This document shows positions 1 to 8,117 of a stretch of 64,000 nucleotides of DNA, in pieces (the first letter of the stretch is position 1; every line of letters begins with the position of its first letter). A program made the translations under genes and the position numbers. This stretch comes from Photobacterium jeanii (GTDB lineage: Bacteria > Pseudomonadota > Gammaproteobacteria > Enterobacterales > Vibrionaceae): positions 62,001 through 126,000 of the forward strand of contig NZ_LVHF01000033.1 in the NCBI RefSeq assembly GCF_001650345.1. The letters are read 5' to 3'. The notes beneath the pieces are model-generated. The model was not told the DNA's origin. It did not search any database and saw nothing but the letters and a program-made list of their open reading frames with translations.

Positions 1-959
1 AACAAATAACCCGCAATCGCCGCTAATAAGCGATAGCGCATCACTTGTTTCAACATAATGAATTCCGGCAAGCTTACCGCCACTGCGCCCATGCAAAATG
101 CCAATGTGGTTCCAATCGGCATCCCTTTATCAAGTAATGAACCCATGATAGGAACAACCCCAGAAGCATTGGCATAGATGGGGATCGCGCTTAGTGTTGC
201 GGCTGGCACAGTCCACCATTGCCCACTGGCAAGGTTTTGCTCAAACCATTCGGCAGGCACGAAGCCGTGGATAAATGCGCCCAGCCCAACGCCAATGATC
301 ACCCATTTCCATACTCGGCCAAAGATGGTGCGAGTCTCTTGCGCGGCAATATTGTGGCGATCATGCAAGGTGATAACTTGGGGCGTTGTCGGTATTGCTG
401 TTGTAGTTTGAGAGCTAGCCTGAGCACTGGCTTGATTCACCTGTTGATACGCTTTCGCCAAGAAGGGTTGTAGCCAGCGGTGGGCTTGGCATTTATCGAG
501 CACGACACCCGCGATCATGCCTAACAACATCCCAATCGCCACATACATTACGGTGAATTTTACCCCCAGCATGCTGCCGAGCATGATCACCACCACTTCG
601 TTCACCAAAGGGGAAGTGATCAAAAACGCGATAGTAACGCCAATCGGAATTTGCGCTGATACAAACCCCATAAACAAAGGAATAGAGCTGCAAGAGCAAA
701 ACGGCGTAATCGCACCAAACATGGAGCCGAGGAAATACCCCACGCCTTTGTGCTTACCTTGCAGGTAATCGCGCACCCTATCAACGCTCAAGCTGGCGCG
801 AATAAATGAAATGGCATAAATCAGCGCCACCAGCAGTACCAAGATCTTGCTGGTATCTTCAATAAAGAAATGCAGCCCGACGCCAACAGAAGTATCAGGC
901 GAGAGTTGAAAAACCGAGTAAGTTAACCAATCGGCAAGATGAGTAAAAATCGCTAACAC
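1..959 (-). CDS. Permease, ArsP/YraQ-like (DUF318) family, 3' end cut by window edge
   Basis: Reading the minus strand from a GTG at 959 gives an open frame that runs off the window. An in-frame TGA lies six codons upstream, so the start is tightly bounded. The product has several hydrophobic segments and the motif TPFCSCSSIPLFMGF about 95 residues in, followed by ITSPLVNEVVV. The FCSCSS cysteine motif is typical of the DUF318 permeases, which include ArsP (organoarsenical efflux) and metal-linked relatives. A hydrophilic Gln/Ala/Thr-rich loop joins two membrane halves. It is an inner-membrane protein. The substrate cannot be assigned, since no ArsR-type regulator or thioredoxin-like partner is visible. 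The C-terminus lies beyond base 1. Confidence 0.8.
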   Translation of the reverse strand, partial: MLAIFTHLADWLTYSVFQLSPDTSVGVGLHFFIEDTSKILVLLVALIYAISFIRASLSVDRVRDYLQGKHKGVGYFLGSMFGAITPFCSCSSIPLFMGFVSAQIPIGVTIAFLITSPLVNEVVVIMLGSMLGVKFTVMYVAIGMLLGMIAGVVLDKCQAHRWLQPFLAKAYQQVNQASAQASSQTTTAIPTTPQVITLHDRHNIAAQETRTIFGRVWKWVIIGVGLGAFIHGFVPAEWFEQNLASGQWWTVPAATLSAIPIYANASGVVPIMGSLLDKGMPIGTTLAFCMGAVAVSLPEFIMLKQVMRYRLLAAIAGYL

Positions 960-986
960 TGTCGTGCACCCTAATCATGTATCTAC

Positions 987-1000
987 TACTAACACGCAGC
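987..1000. repeat. 14-bp direct repeat, copy 1 (TACTAACACGCAGC)
   Basis: The same 14 bases occur at 2779-2792. The two copies bracket the catB/lysR gene pair. This copy lies in the 123-bp gap between the permease and catB. The gap otherwise shows only a T-run (about 1021-1028). Confidence 0.6.
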
Positions 1001-1082
1001 AGCTCACCAAAGGATGCACATTTTTTTTATTATTTCCGCCAAATCAGCCAAACAAGCGATGATTGCCCAACCTAGCGTGACA

Positions 1083-1742
1083 TTATTGATGCAATATGTG
1101 CTTTTGATAGTAATCTTCCAAGGCAGTGACATCGCCACTGCATAGCCAACGCATCGCCCCTTTGATCTCTTCCAATGACCAATCCCACCACTGAATACGC
1201 AATAAAGACTCGGTTGTTTGCGCATCAAAACGTCGCTTCACAACTTGATTGTTACCAACCACCACGCAATAGGGCTCTACATCTTTGGTGATCACCGAAC
1301 GCGCCCCAATAACAGCACCGTCACCAATGTGAACACCGGGCATGATCATGGCTTCACTACCAATCCACACATCATTGCCAATAACAGTATCACCCGCGCG
1401 TTGGAAACCACTCTTAACTTCATCGCCAAATACCTCACTTGAAAACGGGAACGTTGACACCCAATCAATGCGATGACCTTGATTACCCGCCATCATAAAA
1501 GTAGCGCCTGAGGCAATAGAGCAAAATTTGCCAATGATCAGTTTATCGACTTCACCAAACACGCCGCTTTGCCACACATCGTGTGTAAAATCGTCGCCAA
1601 GTAGATAACGGACGGCTTGTTCTTCAAACGATTTACCGTGATAAAAACCGGAGTAATAACTGTGTGCTCCCACCTCGATATTCGGGTGATTAACCTGCTG
1701 CTGTAAGTTTTGCCCTTCGAGCCAACTATTGAATACTTTCAT
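1083..1742 (-). CDS. catB: CatB-type xenobiotic O-acetyltransferase
   Basis: A 219-residue hexapeptide-repeat acetyltransferase (left-handed beta helix, trimeric in this family). It would transfer acetyl from acetyl-CoA to a hydroxyl group, classically chloramphenicol. Family signatures are NPNIEVG-like and YYSGFYHG near the N-terminus, then MAGNQGHR with the catalytic His, then RAGDTVIGNDVWIGSEAMIM and VEPY. I chose the ATG at 1742, not the far upstream ATG at 1856, because AGAGGG sits just before it and CatB proteins begin at this point. The longer form would add 38 unrelated residues overlapping the promoter shared with the divergent LysR gene. Chromosomal homologues are common in Vibrionaceae; actual drug resistance is not implied. 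Confidence 0.85.
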   Translation of the reverse strand: MKVFNSWLEGQNLQQQVNHPNIEVGAHSYYSGFYHGKSFEEQAVRYLLGDDFTHDVWQSGVFGEVDKLIIGKFCSIASGATFMMAGNQGHRIDWVSTFPFSSEVFGDEVKSGFQRAGDTVIGNDVWIGSEAMIMPGVHIGDGAVIGARSVITKDVEPYCVVVGNNQVVKRRFDAQTTESLLRIQWWDWSLEEIKGAMRWLCSGDVTALEDYYQKHILHQ

Positions 1743-1856
1743 ACGCCCTCTGCAATTAAAAAACTCATAAAACTGTTGAGATAAAGGAAGTTGGCGTGAG
1801 TTTAAATAACCCCTATTATTTCCAGTAGAGCAAATAACGACATTCAGAATTACCAT

Positions 1857-2765
1857 ATGGAAATAAAGTGGCTACCTTACGTCCCTCTCTATATCGCCTT
1901 GTGCGAAGAGCGAAGTATTGCTGGAGCAGCAAACCGCTTAGGTTGCTCAAATGCCCATGCCAGCCGTCAACTGAGGCAATTAGAAGATATTCTTGCGGTT
2001 CAGTTAATACAGCGTACCACCCGTCAATTTAACCTGACGCAAGACGGCATCGCCTTCTACAAACAGGTCAAAGCTTTATTTGAAAACGCAGAGAGCATCA
2101 ATGACTCGCTGTGTGGAAAAGAAACATTAACGGGCAAATTACGCATTGCTGCATCGGCATCATTCGGGGCTTTACTTCTTGCTGAACCTTTTGCGGAATT
2201 CAAACGAGATTACCCTGAGATTGCGCTTGAAATCATATACACCGAAAAGCCATTGGATTTGATCGATTCCGGGTTTGATGTGGCAATCTATCTAACCGAA
2301 AGCCCACCAGAAGGCTATGTCGGGCATTACTTACGATCACGTCAGTGCAAACCTTTTGCACACCAAAGTTACCTTGATGGACATGGCACCATTGAGCACC
2401 CTTCTCAGCTCAATAAATACCGTCATATCTTGTACCGCAATACGGAATTTACTTTAGATAGATGGACTTTTACTGAAGCGAATACAAATCACACTGTAAA
2501 GGTAAAGCTGCACCATGACTTTAGCGTTAACTTAGTCAACGCCATGGTTGATACCATGATGGCTGGATGTGGTGTTGCAATGCTGGATGAGTTTGCGCTT
2601 GCCAAGCTCCCAACAGACAAGCGAGCAGAGGTGGTGGAATTACTCCCCAATTGGCAAACCAGCGCCATATTGCCGCTGTATATTCTGTACCCCAAACGGG
2701 AGCATTTGCCGAAGCGCACAAGGCTATTGGTTGAGTTTCTTAAACAACGCTTACAGGGCATGTAA
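1857..2765 (+). CDS. LysR-family transcriptional regulator
   Basis: A 302-residue LysR-type regulator. The N-terminal winged HTH is seen in the AANRLGCSNAHASRQLRQLEDIL stretch (about residues 20-45), followed by an effector-binding domain with the usual GKLRIAAS start near residue 93. It is transcribed divergently from catB with a 114-bp shared intergenic region, so catB is its likely target. The ATG at 1857 has no strong ribosome binding site, but there is no better start, as the HTH begins soon after. The effector is unknown. Confidence 0.85.
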   Translation: MEIKWLPYVPLYIALCEERSIAGAANRLGCSNAHASRQLRQLEDILAVQLIQRTTRQFNLTQDGIAFYKQVKALFENAESINDSLCGKETLTGKLRIAASASFGALLLAEPFAEFKRDYPEIALEIIYTEKPLDLIDSGFDVAIYLTESPPEGYVGHYLRSRQCKPFAHQSYLDGHGTIEHPSQLNKYRHILYRNTEFTLDRWTFTEANTNHTVKVKLHHDFSVNLVNAMVDTMMAGCGVAMLDEFALAKLPTDKRAEVVELLPNWQTSAILPLYILYPKREHLPKRTRLLVEFLKQRLQGM

Positions 2766-2778
2766 CTCACGATGTGAG

Positions 2779-2792
2779 TACTAACACGCAGC
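2779..2792. repeat. 14-bp direct repeat, copy 2
   Basis: Second copy of TACTAACACGCAGC (first at 987-1000), immediately after the lysR stop codon. Confidence 0.6.
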
Positions 2793-2812
2793 TGCCAATG
2801 CTGACAGCTGCG
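2787..2812. terminator. Hairpin between convergent lysR and pgtA
   Basis: CGCAGCTG (2787-2794) pairs with CAGCTGCG (2805-2812) around a 10-nt loop, between two convergent genes. There is no clear T-run on either side, so it may be a weak or Rho-assisted terminator. Confidence 0.4.
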
Positions 2813-2838
2813 CGCTAACGTTCAGACCAAGAAAAGAA

Positions 2839-4107
2839 TTAATTTCTTTTGTAATTGGCCTTATCTAATCCGTACTTCTTCATTCGCAAATACAATTTTT
2901 TCCTCTGTATCTGCAGGTAATTAGAAACATCATTAATCTGACCTGAGAACAAATACAAAGCATCTTCAATCAACTGTCGTTCGTATTTTTCGACTAGCTC
3001 ATCCAGTGCCCCATCCATTTGTTCTACCGGATAAACCCGCTCAGCAACCGACAACTTCACAATACCAATGGCATAAAGCTCAGCCACACTCTTTAACTCC
3101 CTAACATTACCCGGCCAGCAATGATCATTGAGCGTATTCAAATAGGAGCTATCAACCTTTGGCATCTCTTTACTCAGTAGCAAGCAGCTATTTTTTAAGA
3201 AATGTTTAAACAGAATTTTGATATCTTCTTTCCGCTTGCGTAAAGGCGGTATCGAGAATCTGGCATTATTGAGCAAATAATAGAGCTCAGGTAACAATGT
3301 ATGCTCTTGCAGCGCAAGCTCAGGCGCTTGACTAAAAATAGAGACGAACTTAACGGTATGTTTGCCACTGCGTTCTTGCTCAAGAAGATAACGGCTCAAA
3401 TACCCTTGCACCTCTTCCGGCATTTTACTCGGCTCATTCAGGATGATGGTGCCATTTTCAGCATCTTTGATCAGCGTTTCTAACTCGGTCACTGTTGCTA
3501 AACTATCACCAACTTTGAACAAAAGCGGGCCACTTTGCCGCGGGCTTAATTCATGCAGCAAGGTCGCGGATGTATATCGCCCAACACCATTTTCACCTTC
3601 GATAAGCACATCTTTATCAGCCATCGCGAGTAACTTAATGCGTTCGCGTATTTCGACGATCTCAACACTTTTACCCAAGAGTTTTTTCGGTAAATCTCTT
3701 TCAATCAGATGCCATTGCTCAACAACCTTTGACCGCTCACTAATGACTTTTTCCAGTAAGCTCAAGAGCTTTTTAGGTTTCAACGGTTTCTCAAGATAAT
3801 CACTGGCCCCCTTCTGAATGGCTTCCACCGCCATTTCGATATCGCCATGACCCGTAATAGTAATAATCGGCAAATGAGGGCTAATCGCTTTCACTTTATC
3901 GATAAGCTCCATGCCACTCATGGTTGGCATATAGATATCTGTCAGTATCACCCCTGACCAATTAGGATGAATTTGCTGTAGCGCTTTATGGGGGTCTAAA
4001 AAGGCTTTCGTTTTATATCCAGCGAGCTCTAATAGGTGCTGGCTAGAATCTAAAACATGTTGATCATCATCGATAAGCACGACTTGAACATCATCACCTA
4101 AAATCAT
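2839..4107 (-). CDS. pgtA: PgtA-like response regulator of phosphoglycerate uptake
   Basis: A 422-residue three-domain regulator. The receiver (1-125) has the DDD pocket at 13-15, phospho-acceptor D57, and K108. An NtrC-like AAA+ domain spans about 143-350 and a Fis-type HTH about 380-416. The start at 4107 forms an ATGA overlap with the pgtB stop, which is why the longer upstream frame is discarded. The AAA+ domain is degenerate: the Walker A position reads GENGVGRYT (Lys replaced by Arg), the GAFTGA loop that contacts sigma-54 is absent, and Walker B reads IILNEP instead of LxLDE. It therefore probably does not work as a sigma-54 activator. Neighbours pgtB, pgtC and divergent pgtP match the Salmonella pgt locus. 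Confidence 0.85.
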   Translation of the reverse strand: MILGDDVQVVLIDDDQHVLDSSQHLLELAGYKTKAFLDPHKALQQIHPNWSGVILTDIYMPTMSGMELIDKVKAISPHLPIITITGHGDIEMAVEAIQKGASDYLEKPLKPKKLLSLLEKVISERSKVVEQWHLIERDLPKKLLGKSVEIVEIRERIKLLAMADKDVLIEGENGVGRYTSATLLHELSPRQSGPLLFKVGDSLATVTELETLIKDAENGTIILNEPSKMPEEVQGYLSRYLLEQERSGKHTVKFVSIFSQAPELALQEHTLLPELYYLLNNARFSIPPLRKRKEDIKILFKHFLKNSCLLLSKEMPKVDSSYLNTLNDHCWPGNVRELKSVAELYAIGIVKLSVAERVYPVEQMDGALDELVEKYERQLIEDALYLFSGQINDVSNYLQIQRKKLYLRMKKYGLDKANYKRN

Positions 4108-6467
4108 TGTATCGGGAACTCCAAAACTATCATTGCACCACCATCTAACGTCGATGCTAGCTGAATTGAGCCATTTAAACGGGCCATTATTGAATGGCAA
4201 ATATTTAAGCCAAGCCCTAACCCAACTTCCTTTGTGGTCGTAAAAGGGGTAAATATCTGGTTGATAATGGCAGGGTCAAAACCAGGTCCATTATCGCTAC
4301 AAGCCAAAACTATCGAGTGCTCGCTACACTCTAGTTTGCTGAGGGTAACAACGCCTTGATCTCCGCCAACAGGCGCTAGTGCATCACAGCTATTAATCAG
4401 CAAATTCACTATTACTTGCTCTATTTGAATAAGATCACCTACACAGCAACAGTCATCGCCCAGCTGGTTACACAAGTTGATATTGTGTTGCTTCGCCCTT
4501 GAGTCAGCGATACCTATCGCACTGTTAACAGCTTGATGAAGGTTGACCTTTACGGCAGGGTTCATGAATGAGGTCTTTTTAGAAAAGCCACGTAAGTTCG
4601 TGATGATCTGCTCCATACGATCGCTGATCTCATCCATCTTCGCCATAGTGTTGTAAATATCGGGATAGTCATTGGCGTTATAAGTCATCTGCACCGTGTA
4701 GATGTATGTTGAAAGCGCTGACAATGGTTGATTGAGTTCATGTGCCAGCGTCGTCATCGCTTGCCCCACAACCGCCATTTTCGCCGCTTGAATCAACTCT
4801 TCTTGGGTGGCAACCAAGGTTGCTTCTGCTCGTTTTCTATCTTCAATTTGGCTATGTAGCTCGATGTTTGCTTGTGTCAGTGAATGGGTTTTTTCTTCCA
4901 CCTTCTGTTCAAGCCAACGCGCCACATTCGCTTGTTCGGTAATGTCGGTTAAGGTAATGATGATCTTGGGAATCGTGTTCTGATAATAAACACGTAAATC
5001 TAAGCGAAAATAGTTAACTTGCTGCTCTTCACTTACGATTTCCAGTGTAATGGTGTAAGCACCATTAAGTAATAACGCACTATCGGATGCAAATAATGTC
5101 CGCAGCTGAAAGTGATAACGAGGGTCAAACAAGCTCCAAATATATTCATTTTCAAATGATCGACCACATAAACTAAAAAGGTGACGAGCACTAGAGTTCA
5201 TTGACTCAATCACCCCTTCAATTGAGCAAGTCACAAGGCTAGCTTGGGTGTTATTAATTAAATTGAGCGCATTCGTGTTTTCAACTTCTTGAAGCTGAAA
5301 ACAAAAATCATTTAATGTTTTACCCAGCAGTCCTATCTCGTCATTTCCTGTGACGGGGATCAATCTATTTGTCTCTCCCGTCGCGACCGAGTTTAAATTC
5401 AAGCTTAAATGATACAAACGCTGAACAATTCGCTTACGCACAAAATAAAAGTAAATAAGTGCACTCAACAATATTGATGTGGTTAAAACAAGCAATAAAA
5501 AGACATTACCCGCCTCAATAATGTTACGAGTACTCAATTTTATGCCAGATAGATCGACACTGGTCGTGCTCACCAGGTGCTTGATTTGTTGCTGTTGATA
5601 TTCCAAGCGGTTTTGAATGTTCTGGCGCTGCTGATTAGCGTGTTCATTCAATAATTTTAGAGCTTTAAGGTTGTTATATAACTTACCATCCGGCTTGACT
5701 AAATCAAAAAACTCTAACAAGAGTTGGCGATAAGTAATACTGGCGGCGTTATGCTCTAACTTTTCACTCAGCCGTGCAATTTCATCGGTCTTGTAACTAA
5801 TAAAGTGAAAAGCACTCTCTAAATTACGCTGTTTATATTGTCGAATAACTTCATTCACTAACGAAACAAGTTCATTTTCTTTGAGTGTCATCATTTGCAA
5901 CGTTGTGAAGTCTTCGTACAGAATAGATTTTGTTTCTGAACTTAACCTTGTTCGTTCACTGGTTATTTGCCATTCAATTTCTTGTCTTAATGGATTCACC
6001 TCATCGACAATATCTTGGTGAAGCCATGATACACTTTCAGAAATTTTATCTAGTTCTTGTTTGATTTGAATCTTACGCGATAGCAGTGGGACAAACGCAT
6101 CAATATCAACACCCAACAACTGATATTCACCTCTCAATTTATTAATCACAGATGATTTCGTTAACGTTGCGGTAAAGCGGTCAATATCATCAAGCGTTTT
6201 GTCCAAGCTAGCATCAAGTTGGTTAAGTCGAATAATATTTCGCGTCGTATGTATTTCGTTTAAATACGCTTGTAGTTGAGTGCTACTGCGCTCTAACTGA
6301 TAACTTGCCTTTAATGATGGCATATTATTATCGAGCATTGCGTCCACTTTATCATCGAGCATATTCCAAGTAATAAAAGCCACCGCACTAATAAAGAAAA
6401 CCATTAGTAAGATACAACTAAATGCAGCGACAAGCCTTGAGCTCAGGGTATTAGGAAACTTTGGCAA
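4104..6467 (-). CDS. pgtB: PgtB-like membrane sensor histidine kinase
   Basis: A 787-residue inner-membrane kinase, longer than I recall for Salmonella PgtB (about 670). A first membrane segment lies at about 11-35. It is followed by a long, helical, probably periplasmic region to about 315, a second membrane segment at about 317-340, HAMP to about 393, a PAS-like domain at about 398-505 and a coiled coil. The HisKA domain has phospho-acceptor H576 in AHELNQPLSAL. The HATPase domain has an N box near 690-700, DNGPGF near 727 and a GLGLGL G2 box. It should phosphorylate PgtA. Together with PgtC it would sense external phosphoglycerate or phosphoenolpyruvate, as known for the Salmonella system. 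It lies 6 bp after pgtC and overlaps pgtA by 4 bp. Confidence 0.88.
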   Translation of the reverse strand: MPKFPNTLSSRLVAAFSCILLMVFFISAVAFITWNMLDDKVDAMLDNNMPSLKASYQLERSSTQLQAYLNEIHTTRNIIRLNQLDASLDKTLDDIDRFTATLTKSSVINKLRGEYQLLGVDIDAFVPLLSRKIQIKQELDKISESVSWLHQDIVDEVNPLRQEIEWQITSERTRLSSETKSILYEDFTTLQMMTLKENELVSLVNEVIRQYKQRNLESAFHFISYKTDEIARLSEKLEHNAASITYRQLLLEFFDLVKPDGKLYNNLKALKLLNEHANQQRQNIQNRLEYQQQQIKHLVSTTSVDLSGIKLSTRNIIEAGNVFLLLVLTTSILLSALIYFYFVRKRIVQRLYHLSLNLNSVATGETNRLIPVTGNDEIGLLGKTLNDFCFQLQEVENTNALNLINNTQASLVTCSIEGVIESMNSSARHLFSLCGRSFENEYIWSLFDPRYHFQLRTLFASDSALLLNGAYTITLEIVSEEQQVNYFRLDLRVYYQNTIPKIIITLTDITEQANVARWLEQKVEEKTHSLTQANIELHSQIEDRKRAEATLVATQEELIQAAKMAVVGQAMTTLAHELNQPLSALSTYIYTVQMTYNANDYPDIYNTMAKMDEISDRMEQIITNLRGFSKKTSFMNPAVKVNLHQAVNSAIGIADSRAKQHNINLCNQLGDDCCCVGDLIQIEQVIVNLLINSCDALAPVGGDQGVVTLSKLECSEHSIVLACSDNGPGFDPAIINQIFTPFTTTKEVGLGLGLNICHSIMARLNGSIQLASTLDGGAMIVLEFPIQ

Positions 6468-6473
6468 CCTGAC

Positions 6474-7733
6474 TTACTCTTGATTAATTTCATTAATTAA
6501 TTGGTTGGCTATCACTAAGTTCTCGCTTAGCGTTTGTTGCCAACGACGCACCTCTTCAGCCACAGCCGTATTAAGGCGGTGCGCAGTTCCTGTTTGGTTA
6601 AACAATTCTAAGTAATCGCTTGATTGCGCTTGTTGAGCCGTTACTGGAACTTTAGATGCATAACGCTTTACCAAGGTAAGATTTCTCTTGTCAGCTTGTG
6701 ACAAATCCGTTTTTTTCTCGAGTTGGTAAATTGATTGCCAAGTAACCTTTAATTGATGGAGTTGCTCTGTGATCGCTTGGTCAAAAAGTAACGAAATAAG
6801 TCCATCTCGCTCATAAACCAGCTCTTTATTCAGTACAACACTTGTCTTTTGGGCTAATTCTGGTTGCGCTAAAGAAAACTTAGTGATCGAGGTAGTTTTA
6901 AGTAATTCCTGCCCTTTATTTGATAACAGAAAATCAATGATTTTCTCGCTTTCTTTTTTGGCATCACTGTCTTTAGTTATAGCAATATAGGTGGGCATTA
7001 ATATTGATTTTGGCATATAGCTAAAATCAACATAATCAAAACTACGTTTACTGTTTATTGCGTAATTATCAATCACAGGCCCAGCACCAATAAGCCCTTG
7101 TGAAATCGCTTCACTCACACCGAAACTGCGTGATGAAATAAAAGCAATGTTACCGCCAATCTTCATTAACAGTTGCCACCCTTTATCCCAGCCATAATTT
7201 TGCAATATATTTTCAACCATCAAACTAGTTGTACCAGAACGCGCAGGTGTACTCATGGTGATATGGTTGAAATATTTAGAATCTGATAAATCCTGCCATG
7301 TTTTAGGTGATGCTAAGTTATAGCTTTTTAAATATTCATTGTTATACATCAGCCCAAAACCAGAATAAGCAAATGCGGTGACTTTTCCCGACATTTCTAA
7401 AACATGAGGCTTTAACCATTCCGGTGTTTTATTCTCATTGTCGATTAATAGTAATTTCCCTTTTTCTTCTAACTCATGAAAAAGAACTGACGATGAAGAG
7501 ATGATAATATCAACATTGCTCGCCCCTTCTCGCTCTAATAACCGAACAGCTGAACGATTACGGCGAAAAATGACATCCACTTTGACATTCGGGTTAATCG
7601 CTTGAAACTGACTCACCATTTGTGAAATTGACCCTTCAGAAAAGGTAGTAAGAATCACAATCGGCTTTTCTTTTGCTGCCATCACCGCTGTTGATATTGA
7701 TATCAAAAACGAAAAGAGAATAAATCTGCTCAT
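6474..7733 (-). CDS. pgtC: PgtC-like periplasmic regulatory binding protein
   Basis: A 419-residue protein with a clear signal peptide (MSRFILFSFLISISTAVMAA). The body resembles a type-2 periplasmic binding protein (VILTTFSEGSISQMVSQF near the mature N-terminus, then VDIIISSSSV). In Salmonella, PgtC works with PgtB to pass the inducer signal rather than to transport. The C-terminal 100 residues (from about 320) are helical and charged, beyond a simple solute-binding fold. It is first in the pgtC-pgtB-pgtA operon, divergent from pgtP. The ATG at 7733 is the only start that keeps the signal peptide; its ribosome binding site is weak. Confidence 0.85.
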   Translation of the reverse strand: MSRFILFSFLISISTAVMAAKEKPIVILTTFSEGSISQMVSQFQAINPNVKVDVIFRRNRSAVRLLEREGASNVDIIISSSSVLFHELEEKGKLLLIDNENKTPEWLKPHVLEMSGKVTAFAYSGFGLMYNNEYLKSYNLASPKTWQDLSDSKYFNHITMSTPARSGTTSLMVENILQNYGWDKGWQLLMKIGGNIAFISSRSFGVSEAISQGLIGAGPVIDNYAINSKRSFDYVDFSYMPKSILMPTYIAITKDSDAKKESEKIIDFLLSNKGQELLKTTSITKFSLAQPELAQKTSVVLNKELVYERDGLISLLFDQAITEQLHQLKVTWQSIYQLEKKTDLSQADKRNLTLVKRYASKVPVTAQQAQSSDYLELFNQTGTAHRLNTAVAEEVRRWQQTLSENLVIANQLINEINQE

Positions 7734-8117
7734 ACCAACATTGCTTCATATCTTTGCTTTAATAATAATCCGCAATGTTAATGATTAATTTCTTGCATTT
7801 TGTGTGTTAGGTCAAACTTCAGTAAATAAGTAGAAATTCGCTAAAATCATAAATGTGCCTTTATCGGAACATAAGATTATTGGCCATCGATTAAATTTAT
7901 TACTCATTCTATTTTAGCCTCTCTAAATGTGCTTTTTTGTCTCACAGAAATAGGCGTTTGGGACATTTCTTTCCCAAATCCACCCTCTTGTTGATTCATT
8001 TTTCCTCTTTATTATCCATTCCCATACAGGGGCATCCCCAAAAGAATTCACAAACTCAGGTCACCTTTTTATTGACCTAACAATCCAATTTTACTTATTC
8101 GATAGGATTAACAAGAA
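7734..8117. promoter_or_regulatory. pgtC/pgtP divergent control region with three AGGTCA half-sites
   Basis: 384 bp without a gene. AGGTCA occurs at 7809-7814 (plus strand, within TTAGGTCAA) and at 8058-8063. It occurs inverted at 8073-8078, so the last two form an inverted repeat with a 9-bp spacer just upstream of pgtP. Read on the minus strand, the third copy is again TTAGGTCAA. A small GGGG-CAT-CCCC hairpin sits at 8029-8039. I infer that these half-sites bind PgtA. I see no convincing -24/-12 sigma-54 promoter, which agrees with PgtA lacking GAFTGA. Confidence 0.45.

Noticed and set aside
178..768. Several plus-strand frames in the first 800 bp
   Set aside because: They lie opposite the permease gene, whose minus-strand frame is open throughout and gives a coherent membrane protein.
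2779..2820. Integron attC site next to catB/lysR
   Set aside because: The hairpin lacks matching RYYYAAC and GTTRRRY core sites, and catB is paired with a divergent regulator with its own promoter, unlike a gene cassette.
7734..8117. Sigma-54 promoter before pgtP or pgtC
   Set aside because: No GG-N10-GC core at the right place, and PgtA lacks GAFTGA.
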